DNA of 26,889 bases from DATKXO01 sp035528995 (GCA_035528995.1 DATKXO010000086.1:1-26889); one strand, 5' to 3'; shown: positions 7,861-15,465, numbered from the stretch's first letter. Notes: a model not told the origin generated them from the sequence alone. Numbers and translations: made by a program.

Positions 7861-7974
7861 GGCATTGACGGCCGGGTCCCATGCAGTGGGTTCTGCAGGC
7901 AAAGGGTCAGGGTGGAGACACAGCAGCCCACCTGTAGCACTCAGGTGCCGTGGATCAACCTGGCCGTCAATGCC
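7861..7974 (+). ncRNA. ffs: Signal recognition particle RNA (small bacterial 4.5S type)
   Basis: The RNA partner of Ffh that targets ribosome-nascent chain complexes to the membrane. The domain IV core is clear: GGTCAGG, then a GTG/CAC stem capped by a GAGA (GNRA) tetraloop, then AGCAGCC, with the same 10-nt spacing as E. coli 4.5S RNA between the two conserved strands. The ends pair perfectly: GGCATTGACGGCC at 7861-7873 is the reverse complement of 7962-7974, and pairing can extend a few bases on both sides (7857/7978). The long single hairpin without an Alu domain and the length of about 114 nt fit the small bacterial form. Its location just before dnaX is a frequently seen arrangement. Confidence 0.88.
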
Positions 7975-8023
7975 GGTCACCGGCTGAGGTTTGTGCGCAG
8001 CGGGCGCGGCGGCGAGCAGCACC

Positions 8024-9496
8024 ATGGCCTATACGGTTCTAGCCAGGAAGTATCGCAGCCAGACCTTCGACGAGATCGTGGGGCAGGACGCGATCGCGAC
8101 CACGCTACGAAACGCGGTGAAGTCGGGTCGGATCCACCACGGCTATCTGTTCACCGGCACCCGGGGCGTGGGCAAGACGTCGATGGCCCGCATCCTGGCC
8201 AAGTCGCTGAACTGCCTGTCGTCCGACGGTCCGACGGTGTCGCCCTGCGGGGCGTGCGAATCCTGCCGGCTGATCAACGAGGGTGAAGACATCGACGTCG
8301 TCGAGATCGACGCGGCGTCGAACACGGGCGTAGACAACATCCGCGACCTGCGGAACAACGCGATCTACCGCCCGGCCCGGAGCCGGTTCAAGGTGTACAT
8401 CATCGACGAGGTGCACATGCTCAGCACCGGGGCGTTCAACGCCCTGCTGAAGACGCTGGAGGAGCCGCCGCCGCACGTCAAGTTCATCCTGGCGACGACG
8501 GAGGTGCAGAAGGTGCCGGCCACCATCCAGAGCCGCTGTCAGCGCTTCGACTTCCGCAGCATGGACACCGAGACGATCTCCGGTCGCATACGGCACATTC
8601 TGGGCTGCGAGAAGGTGGAAGCGGACGAGGCGGTGATCCGCCGGGTCGCCCGGCTGGCGGCCGGTTCCATGCGCGACGGGTTGTCGCTGCTGGACCAGTT
8701 GCTGGCCTTCGGGTCGGACAAGCTGGACGGGGCCCTGGTGGAGCAGGTCCTGCCCACGCCGCACAACGAGATCGTCTTCGAGATGATGGACCGGGTGGCC
8801 GACGGGGACGCGGCCGGAGCGCTGGTCTGCGTCGAGCGGTGCCTGGGGTCGGGGCTGACGGCGGAGCGGTTTTGCGAGGTTCTGCTGGAGCACCTGCGCA
8901 CGCTGATGCTGCTGTCGGTGTGCGGGCAGGACAGCGATCTGGTGGACGTGCCCGCTCCGTTGCGCAAGCAACTGGCCGACCAGAGCCGTCGCTTCGACAC
9001 ACCCACGTACGTTTACCTGATCGCCCTGGGGCAGGAGCTGCGTCGCGCGGTCAAGTTCAGCGGCGCCGGCCGGGCGTTGATCGACGCCGCGATCGTGCGT
9101 TCGGCGCTGGCCGAACAGTTCAGCGATCTCAAGACCGTTCTGGCGTCGCTGGGCACCGAAGGGCCAGGGGCCGCGCAAAAAAAAAGCGTCGCTAGCGGCC
9201 CGGCCGGGGCGATAGAGCAGCCCGTCCCATCGCCGGCACCGCGCGGGACCTCGCCTCGGGCGCGTTCCGTCGAACAACCCGCAAAGGGTGCGACCGCGCA
9301 GCCAACGGCGACCGGGATGACGATCAGCGCCGAGAGCAAGCAGAGCGTCCTGTCCGATCCCGTGGTGCGCAGGTCGATGGACCTGTTCGGCGGCTCGCTG
9401 GTCGACATTCGACCGGCCCGATCGGTGCCCGAGGTGGCCGAGAGCGTCGCCTCCCAGGCGCCGGAGGACCTGCCAGGCAACGCCCAACCGGAGTGA
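8024..9496 (+). CDS. dnaX: DNA polymerase III subunit gamma/tau
   Basis: Clamp-loader ATPase of the replicative polymerase, 490 residues. The AAA+ module has LARKYRSQTFDEIVGQ, Walker A GTRGVGKTS (45-53), a zinc site (Cys64, 75, 78, 81), Walker B with DEVH (128-131), and the sensor region ending in SRC (170-172). Domain III runs to about residue 370. A run of nine A at 9177-9185 (codons 385-388) follows, with SD-like AGGGG at 9166-9170 and a TAG at 9193-9195 in the -1 frame; slippage would give a 390-residue product ending KKKRR. The tail beyond is short (about 100 residues), mostly disordered, but ends with a DPVVRRSMDLFGGSLVDIR motif seen in other DnaX C-termini. ATG 8024 begins exactly at the conserved N-terminus. 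ybaB follows after 4 nt. Confidence 0.95.
   Translation: MAYTVLARKYRSQTFDEIVGQDAIATTLRNAVKSGRIHHGYLFTGTRGVGKTSMARILAKSLNCLSSDGPTVSPCGACESCRLINEGEDIDVVEIDAASNTGVDNIRDLRNNAIYRPARSRFKVYIIDEVHMLSTGAFNALLKTLEEPPPHVKFILATTEVQKVPATIQSRCQRFDFRSMDTETISGRIRHILGCEKVEADEAVIRRVARLAAGSMRDGLSLLDQLLAFGSDKLDGALVEQVLPTPHNEIVFEMMDRVADGDAAGALVCVERCLGSGLTAERFCEVLLEHLRTLMLLSVCGQDSDLVDVPAPLRKQLADQSRRFDTPTYVYLIALGQELRRAVKFSGAGRALIDAAIVRSALAEQFSDLKTVLASLGTEGPGAAQKKSVASGPAGAIEQPVPSPAPRGTSPRARSVEQPAKGATAQPTATGMTISAESKQSVLSDPVVRRSMDLFGGSLVDIRPARSVPEVAESVASQAPEDLPGNAQPE
9166..9195 (+). promoter_or_regulatory. dnaX: Putative programmed frameshift or transcriptional slippage site in dnaX
   Basis: AGGGG (9166-9170), then A9 (9177-9185) read in frame 0 as Gln-Lys-Lys-Ser, then AAG CGT CGC TAG in the -1 frame, so a one-base shift ends translation after Lys-Arg-Arg. 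Downstream bases can pair (TCGC with GCGA, enclosing CCC/GGG), a possible stimulatory structure. The arrangement parallels the E. coli dnaX frameshift site (SD-like element, A-rich slip site, near-immediate stop) and the A9 transcriptional slippage site of Thermus dnaX. Function here is inferred only. Confidence 0.6.
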
Positions 9497-9500
9497 ATCC

Positions 9501-9842
9501 ATGCTCGGCGGACTGGGAAACCTCGCGTCGGTACTCAAGCAGGCCAGGGAGATGAAGGGCCGGATGGAGCAGATCCAGGCGGAGCTGTCCGCTCGACGGT
9601 ACACGTCGGAGGCGGGCGGCGGCGCGGTCAGCGCGACCGTCGACGGCAAGGGGACGTTGATGGACGTCAAGATCCAGCCGCAGGCCGCCGAGGACGTCGA
9701 GTTGCTCGAGGATCTGATCAAGGCGGCGGTGAGCGCCGCGGTGAACAAGGCCCACCAGGAGGCGCAGGCCGAGATGGCCAAGCTGACCGGGGGGCTGAAC
9801 ATCCCCGGGCTTTCGGACATGCTGGGGGGCGGCGGCAGTTGA
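9501..9842 (+). CDS. ybaB: YbaB/EbfC nucleoid-associated protein
   Basis: 113 residues, usual length. A small homodimeric DNA-binding protein of the nucleoid. The N-terminal helix LASVLKQAREMKGRMEQIQAEL, the central strand region with GGGAVSATVDGKG, and the ending LIKAAVSAAVNKAHQEAQAEM match the family closely; the final Gly/Leu-rich tail (LTGGLNIPGLSDMLGGGG) is also typical. The gene lies 4 nt after dnaX and 31 nt before recR, the standard dnaX-ybaB-recR order. Cotranscription is nearly certain from spacing. Confidence 0.94.
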   Translation: MLGGLGNLASVLKQAREMKGRMEQIQAELSARRYTSEAGGGAVSATVDGKGTLMDVKIQPQAAEDVELLEDLIKAAVSAAVNKAHQEAQAEMAKLTGGLNIPGLSDMLGGGGS

Positions 9843-9873
9843 GGCGAGCGCCCGGCGAGCGGGACAACACTCC

Positions 9874-10476
9874 ATGGAAACCCACGCCATCCGTTCTCTC
9901 GAGCGACTGGAGGAGTTGCTCGTCAAGCTACCCGGGATCGGTCCGCGCAGCGCGGAGCGGCTGGCGTTTTATCTGCTGCGCGAGTCGCGCGACTCGGCGG
10001 CCGCGCTGGCCCAGGCGATCCTGGACGTCAAGGACAACATCCGCCACTGTCGGGTGTGCTACAACCTGACCGAACAGGACGTGTGCGCCATCTGCTCGGA
10101 TGCCACGCGCGACGCGGGCGAGATCTGGGTGGTCGAGCAACCCAAAGACGTGCTGATGCTGGAGGGCGCCGGGCTGATCCACGGGGTTTACCACGTGCTT
10201 ATGGGACACGTGGCCCCGCTGGAGGGCGTCGAACCGGCGGATCTGACCATCGACGCGCTGGTCCGGCGGGTCCGGACAGGATCGGTCCGCGAGGTCATCC
10301 TGGCGACCAATCCGACGCTGGAGGGAGACGGGACGGCACTTCACATACAGAGTCTCGTGGCGGAGCTGGGGGTGAAGGTAACGCGCCCCGCCCGAGGCCT
10401 GGCGGTGGGATCGCAACTCGAATACGCGACGCCGGGCATGCTCGAAGCGGCTGTCCGCGGGCGGACACCGCTGTAG
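9874..10476 (+). CDS. recR: Recombination mediator protein RecR
   Basis: 200 residues, full length. With RecO (and RecF) it loads RecA onto SSB-coated gaps. The helix-hairpin-helix region is at residues 10-30 (LEELLVKLPGIGPRSAERLA). The zinc site is Cys59, 62, 71 and 74 (CRVC and CAIC). The Toprim domain runs from about 82 to 175, with IWVVEQPKDVLMLE and VREVILATNPTLEGDGTA. The C-terminal ARGLAVGSQLEYATPGMLEAA is the conserved Walker-B-like ending. ATG 9874 fits the family start. A strong GC hairpin (10447-10471) covers the last codons. Confidence 0.96.
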   Translation: METHAIRSLERLEELLVKLPGIGPRSAERLAFYLLRESRDSAAALAQAILDVKDNIRHCRVCYNLTEQDVCAICSDATRDAGEIWVVEQPKDVLMLEGAGLIHGVYHVLMGHVAPLEGVEPADLTIDALVRRVRTGSVREVILATNPTLEGDGTALHIQSLVAELGVKVTRPARGLAVGSQLEYATPGMLEAAVRGRTPL

Positions 10477-10496
10477 CCTGAGGGTTGATAATCGGC

Positions 10497-10514
10497 CCGG
10501 TCGGACCGGTTTCC
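10497..10514 (+). terminator. Weak terminator-like hairpin after recR
   Basis: CCGGT (10497-10501) pairs with ACCGG (10505-10509) around a CGG loop and is followed by TTTCCTT. The stem is only 5 bp and the T tract is broken. Together with the stronger hairpin overlapping the end of recR it may attenuate read-through into rpoN, which has its own promoter. Confidence 0.3.
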
Positions 10515-10546
10515 TTGCGCCCGACCATCCACGGTTGCCCGGAGGA

Positions 10547-10555
10547 TGGTATAAT
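10547..10555 (+). promoter_or_regulatory. Extended -10 promoter of rpoN
   Basis: TGGTATAAT is a perfect extended -10 element (TGn followed by TATAAT). A -35 at 16-18 bp is not apparent, as expected for this promoter class. The predicted start near 10562 gives a leader of about 110 nt, which contains a CCATCC/GGATGG hairpin with GGGCA loop (10617-10633) ahead of the ribosome binding site. Confidence 0.55.
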
Positions 10556-10670
10556 ACCTCGCGAGGGCACGGCCTTCCAGGGTGCCGGCTTGCGGCCGGT
10601 CACGCAAGGATGCAGGCCATCCGGGCAGGATGGATTATTCGCTGGGCGCGCTACTTTTAGGGATGCGCGG

Positions 10671-12146
10671 ATGTCGCAGATTCTGTCACAGGTCATGGGT
10701 CAGCAGATGCGGCTGGAGCAGAAGCTCACGCCGCAACTGATCCAGTCCATGGACATCCTGCAGCTCAACGTGACGGCCCTGGAGGCGCGCATCGACGAGG
10801 AGCTGGAGCGCAACATCGTCCTGGAAAGCGACGAGCCGGCCTCGGCGGCGACCTCGACGGAAGAGACCTCGGAGCCCACCGAGACGCCTGGCGAGGGCGA
10901 GGACGCCGGCAGCCCGGAAAGTCCGAGCTTCGACCTGCCGGACCGGTTGGGCCGGGAGTACGACCTGTACTACGAGGACTCCTGGTTCCCGTCACGGCAG
11001 CGCCGATCCTACGACGGCGAGCGTGACGCGAAGATGGACGCGATGGCCAACACGGCCGCCCGCCCCCAGAGCCTGGCCGAACACCTCCTGAGCCAGTGGG
11101 CGCTGCTCGACCTGGACGGGGAGACCCGCCGGGCCGGTGAGGCGATCATCTATAGTCTGGAAGAGGACGGCTATTTGCGGACGCACCTGGAGGAGGTGGC
11201 CGAGGACACGCGTCCACGAATACCGGTGAAACTGATCGAGAAGGCGCTCCCGCTGGTGCAGGGGCTGGACCCGGTGGGCGTCGCCGCCCGGGACTATCAG
11301 GAGTGCCTGCTGGTCCAGCTCGACGCTCTGCCGGGCAACAACCGCATCGAGCGGGAGTTGATCACCAACCACCTGCACGATATCGCCCGCAACCGATTCC
11401 CCGCGGTGGCCAAGGCCACCGGGTACACGGTTGGCGAGATCAGCGAGGCGGTGAAGGCGATCAGCTCCACGTTGCACCTGCATCCGGCGCATCTGGTGAT
11501 CGAACGGCAGGTGCCGCGAATCACGCCCGACGTCATCGTGGAGTACGCCGACGACAGCGGTCGGCTTCTGGTCCGGCTGACCCGGGGCAACACGCCCAAT
11601 CTGCGGTTGTCCGCCCACTACCAGAAACTGCTCAAGGAGCGCAACAACGGCAAGGACGTGCGGGCCTTCGTGCGCAAGCACATGGAGAACGCCACGGCCC
11701 TGATCGACGCCATCAACTACCGGCGGAGCCGGTTGCTGGACGTGGCCGAGGCCATCGTCGAGCGGCAGCAGGACTTCTTCAGCATGGGCCCCGCCGGTCT
11801 GAGGATCTTGAGAATGAGCGAGCTGGCCGTCCAGCTCGAATGCGATCCGTCCACCATCAGCCGGACGGTGGCCGACAAGTACATGCAGACCCCTCGCGGG
11901 ATCTACCCTCTGCGGTACTTCTTCACCGGGGGCAAGGAATCGGTCAACGGCGAATCGACCAGTTGGGACTCGGTCAAAGCCCGAGTGAAGGAGATCATCG
12001 AGGGTGAGGACCGCAAGGCGCCGCTGAACGATGACCAGATCGCGGCGGTGCTGGAGTCGGAGGAGTTGGCCATCTCCCGCCGCACGGTGGCCAAGTATCG
12101 CCAGCAGCTGGCCATACCACCGGCCCGCCAGCGCCGGGAATACTGA
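10671..12146 (+). CDS. rpoN: RNA polymerase sigma-54 factor
   Basis: 491 residues. Sigma-54 directs RNA polymerase to -24/-12 promoters and needs an AAA+ enhancer-binding activator. Region I starts the protein (QQMRLEQKLTPQLIQSMDIL), then comes an acidic Ser/Thr/Glu-rich region II (about 55-95), the core-binding domain, a helix-turn-helix at about 382-405 (MSELAVQLECDPSTISRTV) with the conserved TPRGIYPLRYFF after it, and the RpoN box RRTVAKYRQQ at 470-479. ATG 10671 has AGGGA 8 nt upstream and begins exactly at region I; the frame is open further upstream but that part is the leader. No -24/-12 site was recognised in this window. Confidence 0.96.
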   Translation: MSQILSQVMGQQMRLEQKLTPQLIQSMDILQLNVTALEARIDEELERNIVLESDEPASAATSTEETSEPTETPGEGEDAGSPESPSFDLPDRLGREYDLYYEDSWFPSRQRRSYDGERDAKMDAMANTAARPQSLAEHLLSQWALLDLDGETRRAGEAIIYSLEEDGYLRTHLEEVAEDTRPRIPVKLIEKALPLVQGLDPVGVAARDYQECLLVQLDALPGNNRIERELITNHLHDIARNRFPAVAKATGYTVGEISEAVKAISSTLHLHPAHLVIERQVPRITPDVIVEYADDSGRLLVRLTRGNTPNLRLSAHYQKLLKERNNGKDVRAFVRKHMENATALIDAINYRRSRLLDVAEAIVERQQDFFSMGPAGLRILRMSELAVQLECDPSTISRTVADKYMQTPRGIYPLRYFFTGGKESVNGESTSWDSVKARVKEIIEGEDRKAPLNDDQIAAVLESEELAISRRTVAKYRQQLAIPPARQRREY

Positions 12147-12158
12147 CCGTCCGCCCGG

Positions 12159-12188
12159 ATGGCCCGTTGCGACGCCGAGTCGGGCCAT
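12159..12188 (+). terminator. Hairpin after rpoN
   Basis: ATGGCCCG (12159-12166) is the exact reverse complement of CGGGCCAT (12181-12188), with a 14-nt loop, 13 nt after the rpoN stop. No T tract follows, so it may be a transcript-end stabiliser or a factor-dependent end rather than a classical intrinsic terminator. Confidence 0.35.
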
Positions 12189-12223
12189 TGACCCCACCAT
12201 GACCGAGGATTAGGGTTCGATCC

Positions 12224-13102
12224 GTGACCGGTGTGCGCTGGCAGGTGGTCGGCATGTTGGGGGCGGCGCTGGGTGCCGGCGCGGTGCTTGCGGCCGGCGG
12301 CTGCGGGCCATGGTTCGCCCGGGCGGGCGCCGGGGCCCCGGAAGCACAGGCACCGGGCGGCGGAATGCGATCACTGCTGGCCGATCCGGCCGGCGACCCC
12401 TCCAGCAATACGATCGTGGTCGTGCAGATGCAGTTCGACGTGCTGCGGGTGGAACTGCCCGCCGATCAGACCCACCACAGCCGGAAGGCCTGGAACTACG
12501 TGAACGAGCTTCACGGTGACCCGACCCAAACGGCGCTGCTGCGCCGGAACGGGTTTCGGATGGGGACGGCGTCGGCGGACTCCTGGCCGGCGTTGCGAGC
12601 GATGTTCGAGGCCTGCGAGGCCCGGGTGTTACGGGTTCCGCACGTGGTTCAGCGCGGGCTGCCCCTGACCCTGCAACTGGATTCCATCGAGGAGGATCAA
12701 CCCATCTTCCTGCTGACCGCCGACAACCGGATGGTGGGGCGCACGCTGGAACGGGGGGAGAAGTACCTGCACCTGGACTACGCGCTGGAGGTTGACGGCC
12801 CGCAAACGGTGACCATCCAGGTGACCCCGGAGATTCGCCTGCTGGGTGCGGAGAAGTACGGACGGGACGAGCAGGGCAACGTGCGTCGGGGGCGGCAATA
12901 CGACGGACTGGCTTTCCGCGAGTTGAGCCGTACACTGAGGCTGGCAGCGGGGGAGTTTCTGGTCATCGGCCCGGATACCAGCAGCGGCACCGGGCTTACC
13001 GTGGGCCGGTGCTTCCTCACTCATGAGCGCGAGGGGCGCAGGTACGAGACCGTCCTGTGCATCACCCCGCAGCCGTTCCGAACCGAGGCCGCCCAGCAGT
13101 AG
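12224..13102 (+). CDS. Exported lipoprotein-like protein, function unknown
   Basis: 292 residues. A hydrophobic N-terminus (VVGMLGAALGAGAVLAAGGC) ends in AGGC at residues 24-27, resembling but not perfectly matching a lipobox, so lipoprotein anchoring is plausible. The mature part begins with a low-complexity Gly/Ala/Pro stretch, then NTIVVVQMQFDVLRVELPAD, a helical segment with RRNGFRMGTASADSWPALRAMFE, and a beta-rich C-terminal half ending in a VLCITPQPFR motif. I recognise no named family; the pattern recalls other planctomycete secreted proteins. The start is GTG at 12224 (another GTG at 12233); AGGATTAGGG lies upstream. Only 4 nt separate it from the following kinase gene, so the two are probably cotranscribed. 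Confidence 0.68.
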   Translation: MTGVRWQVVGMLGAALGAGAVLAAGGCGPWFARAGAGAPEAQAPGGGMRSLLADPAGDPSSNTIVVVQMQFDVLRVELPADQTHHSRKAWNYVNELHGDPTQTALLRRNGFRMGTASADSWPALRAMFEACEARVLRVPHVVQRGLPLTLQLDSIEEDQPIFLLTADNRMVGRTLERGEKYLHLDYALEVDGPQTVTIQVTPEIRLLGAEKYGRDEQGNVRRGRQYDGLAFRELSRTLRLAAGEFLVIGPDTSSGTGLTVGRCFLTHEREGRRYETVLCITPQPFRTEAAQQ

Positions 13103-13106
13103 CGCC

Positions 13107-14246
13107 ATGGCTGATCCGGACAAAGCACCACCCCGGTCACATCCCGCCGATCTGCCGGACGAGTACTACCGTCTGGTCTGCCAGCACGCCGGGGCGGCGC
13201 TGATCGCGACGGATACGGACCTGAAGATCCGGTTCTGGAACAGCTCGGCCCACCGGGTGTTCGGGGCGTCGGCGGCCCAGATGTTGGGCACGTCGGTGCT
13301 GTCCATCATGCCGGGCGACCATCGCAGGGCCGCGGAGGCCCTGCTGCAGCGGGCGGTCCGGCACCGCGAAGCCAGCCAGTTCGAATTCAGCCTGCGGGAC
13401 AGCGCCGGCGAGCCCCGTGACCTGGCAGTGGTCATGTCGCCCATCATAGACGATCACGGCGTCACGCTGGGTGCCTCGACCTGGGTGCGGGACATCACCC
13501 GGCGGGTCGAGCTGGCCAGACAGGTGGGTCTGGAGCGCAAGATGGCGGCTCTGGGCGAGATGGCCGGTGCCCTGGCCCATCACTTCAACAACATTCTGGG
13601 CGGCGTAGTCACCAGCGTGGATTTCGCCCTGGCGGCCAACGACCCCGCGGTCGAGCACCGTGTGATGAGTCAGACGGCCCGTTCTCTGGCCCGAGCATCG
13701 CGCCTGGTCGACAACCTGCTGGCCTTTGCGGAGGGCGCCCACCGGGAGTCCGACCTGGGCGATCTGACCGAGGTGGTGCTGCAGGCCATCGACGTGGTCG
13801 AGCCCGAGCTGGCCCAGGCCAACGTCTCCCTTCAACTGGACCTGCGTGCCGTACCTGTGACGGCGGTGCCTCGCGGCCCGATGATCACCGTGGTCTTCAA
13901 CCTGGTTCACAATGCGGTGGAGGCCATGCGGGGCGGAGGCGAGCTGCGCATCGAGATGTTCGAGTTGGAAGGCGGGTCGCTGTTGCGTTTCATCGACACG
14001 GGTTGCGGCATGAACGAGGATGTCCTGGACCGGGCGTTCGAGCCGTTCTACAGCACCAAGCCCGCGCCGCAGGGCCAGGAGGAGCGGGCTCCGGGGTTCG
14101 GCCTGGCGGTGGTTCACGCCATCGTTCAGGAAGTAGGCGGGAGGGTGTCGGTGGCGTCGCAGCCCGGCAAGGGGACGACGTTCGAGATCTGGATTCCATC
14201 CGGACTGGACGCTTTGGCCCCTGAGCAGCTACCGGAGCCGGATTAA
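13107..14246 (+). CDS. PAS-domain sensor histidine kinase
   Basis: 379 residues, no membrane segment. PAS domain about 20-135 (LVCQHAGAALIATDTDLKIR to WVRDITRRVELA). HisKA region has ALGEMAGALAHHFNNILGG, with His158 as likely acceptor; the residue after it is His instead of the common Asp/Glu. ATPase motifs: NLVHNAVEAM (265-274), DTGCGM (297-302), FEPFYSTKP (311-319) and GFGLAVVHAIV (330-340). It resembles NtrB-like cytoplasmic kinases; with rpoN nearby a sigma-54 link is tempting but unproven, because no response regulator is present. ATG 13107 is chosen since the preceding gene ends 4 nt before it and the PAS region follows at once. Confidence 0.88.
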   Translation: MADPDKAPPRSHPADLPDEYYRLVCQHAGAALIATDTDLKIRFWNSSAHRVFGASAAQMLGTSVLSIMPGDHRRAAEALLQRAVRHREASQFEFSLRDSAGEPRDLAVVMSPIIDDHGVTLGASTWVRDITRRVELARQVGLERKMAALGEMAGALAHHFNNILGGVVTSVDFALAANDPAVEHRVMSQTARSLARASRLVDNLLAFAEGAHRESDLGDLTEVVLQAIDVVEPELAQANVSLQLDLRAVPVTAVPRGPMITVVFNLVHNAVEAMRGGGELRIEMFELEGGSLLRFIDTGCGMNEDVLDRAFEPFYSTKPAPQGQEERAPGFGLAVVHAIVQEVGGRVSVASQPGKGTTFEIWIPSGLDALAPEQLPEPD

Positions 14247-14301
14247 CACCGCTCGCCCATAAAACCGTGCAGCCGAGGTGGTCGCCCGCGGTACACCTGT
14301 G

Positions 14302-14307
14302 TATAAT
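14302..14307 (+). promoter_or_regulatory. Putative -10 element upstream of the structured leader
   Basis: TATAAT, preceded by TGTG, lies 55 nt after the kinase stop. The predicted start is near 14314, where a 10-bp hairpin begins. No good -35 was found. It would drive the structured leader and the DUF1571 gene. Confidence 0.45.
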
Positions 14308-14313
14308 AGCGGA

Positions 14314-14556
14314 CCGGTGGGGGCGATCCCTCACCGGCCAGCCCGAAGAAGACGGGTCGCCGGCCGCAGGACCGCCCAGGCGCGGACTAAGGGGTTTCGG
14401 CTGGAGCGTGGACTCGTCACCTTCCGATAATATTGGGGGTAACGAGGTTGGGGCGTAGTTGCCTCAGCCGGTCACTGACGACGAGAGGGATCGAGTAGCC
14501 AGGAGAGGTGCGCGAAGCCCGCAGGGCCGGGTCTGGTCACCGCAGTCGTTCACAAT
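14314..14556 (+). ncRNA. Structured ~240-nt leader or independent RNA
   Basis: Three strong elements can be paired by eye. A 10-bp stem (14314-14323 with 14328-14337, one G-U) is closed by a CGAT loop. CCAGCC plus GAA (14338-14347, one bulged C) pairs with TTC plus GGCTGG (14396-14404), enclosing a further branched region. GGTTGGGGC (14446-14454) pairs with GCCTCAGCC (14461-14469) over 9 bp with two G-U pairs and a GTAGTT loop. No known riboswitch or housekeeping RNA core was recognised. It ends at the DUF1571 start codon, so it is either that gene's 5' leader or a separate RNA. Confidence 0.4.
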
Positions 14557-15447
14557 ATGGTCAATCTTGCAGAGAAGATATCGAACCGCAGCCGGCTCGC
14601 TGCGGTGGGTCTGTTGATCACCTTGGCGCTGTGCGTGCAATGTCACCGTGAGCACACGGCCGGTCGCACCGACCTGCTGCAGGGTCCGGTGCGTGTGGAG
14701 CGGGTCTACGCCGCCGGGGCGTTCACCGAGGTCACGGACGCTCAGGAGGAGCTGGCCAAGTCGGACCCGCTGGCCTTCCTGGACCGTTGCCGCGAACACT
14801 ACCGGCGCAACTACCGCGACTACCGCTGCACGTTCATCAAGCAGGAACGCATCGGCTCGCGGATCACGCCGGAGCAGGTGACCAACGTCAAGTTCCGCGA
14901 TGACCCGTACAGCGTCAACATGCACTGGCTCCGCAACGCGGACCAGGCGGAGCAGGTCACCTACATCGCCGGACGCTGGCCTGACGAAAGCGGTCAGGAC
15001 CAGGCCTGGTGCAAACCGGCCGGCGCCATCGCCAAGCTGTTCATCAGCAAGATTCTGCAACCGGTCCACGGCAAGCGGGCCGAGAAGGCCTCGCGCCGTA
15101 CGATCGACCAGTTCGGGTTCGCCAGCACGCTGGAACTGATCATCAAGTACAGCGAGCGGTCCGATGACGACGGCGCGTTGGACCTGCGCTACATCGGTCG
15201 CGGGTCGATCGACGATCGCCCCACCTACGTGTTCGAGCGCCGGCTGCCCTACACCGGCCAGGAACAGCCCTACCCCGACGCGCTGCTGGTCTTTCACATC
15301 GACACCGAGTGGTTGCTGCCGACGGCCTGTTTCTCCTACGCCGACGTTGCGGGCGAGGACCTGCTGGGCAAATACGTGCTGACCGACGTCACGTTCAACG
15401 TCGGCTTCACCGACACGGACTTCGGCCCGGAGACCCTGGGGAGCTAG
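14557..15447 (+). CDS. DUF1571 domain exported protein
   Basis: 296 residues. An N-terminal hydrophobic segment (residues about 11-27, LAAVGLLITLALCVQ) suggests export; there is no good lipobox. The rest is a DUF1571 domain, of unknown function: FLDRCREHYRRNYRDYRCTF and KQERIGSRI, then RDDPYSVNMHWLRNADQAEQ, GQDQAWCKPAGAIAKLFIS, a central STLELIIKYSERS and a C-terminal ALLVFHIDTEWLLPTACFSY. I know this family mainly from planctomycetes and relatives, which supports the taxonomic guess. The folding pattern recalls LolA-like lipoprotein carriers, but that is only an inference. The start ATG at 14557 lies at the end of a long structured leader. Confidence 0.82.
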   Translation: MVNLAEKISNRSRLAAVGLLITLALCVQCHREHTAGRTDLLQGPVRVERVYAAGAFTEVTDAQEELAKSDPLAFLDRCREHYRRNYRDYRCTFIKQERIGSRITPEQVTNVKFRDDPYSVNMHWLRNADQAEQVTYIAGRWPDESGQDQAWCKPAGAIAKLFISKILQPVHGKRAEKASRRTIDQFGFASTLELIIKYSERSDDDGALDLRYIGRGSIDDRPTYVFERRLPYTGQEQPYPDALLVFHIDTEWLLPTACFSYADVAGEDLLGKYVLTDVTFNVGFTDTDFGPETLGS

Positions 15448-15465
15448 CGGCCGGCCCGTCCCTCC

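Noticed and set aside
7586..7882. N-terminal extension of the first histidine kinase by 99 residues
   Set aside because: It would cover the ffs promoter and the 5' end of the SRP RNA, has low-complexity content, and a GGAGG ribosome binding site sits before the ATG at 7585.
14314..14556. RNase P RNA, tmRNA or a known riboswitch in the DUF1571 leader
   Set aside because: None of their conserved core sequences could be found by reading.
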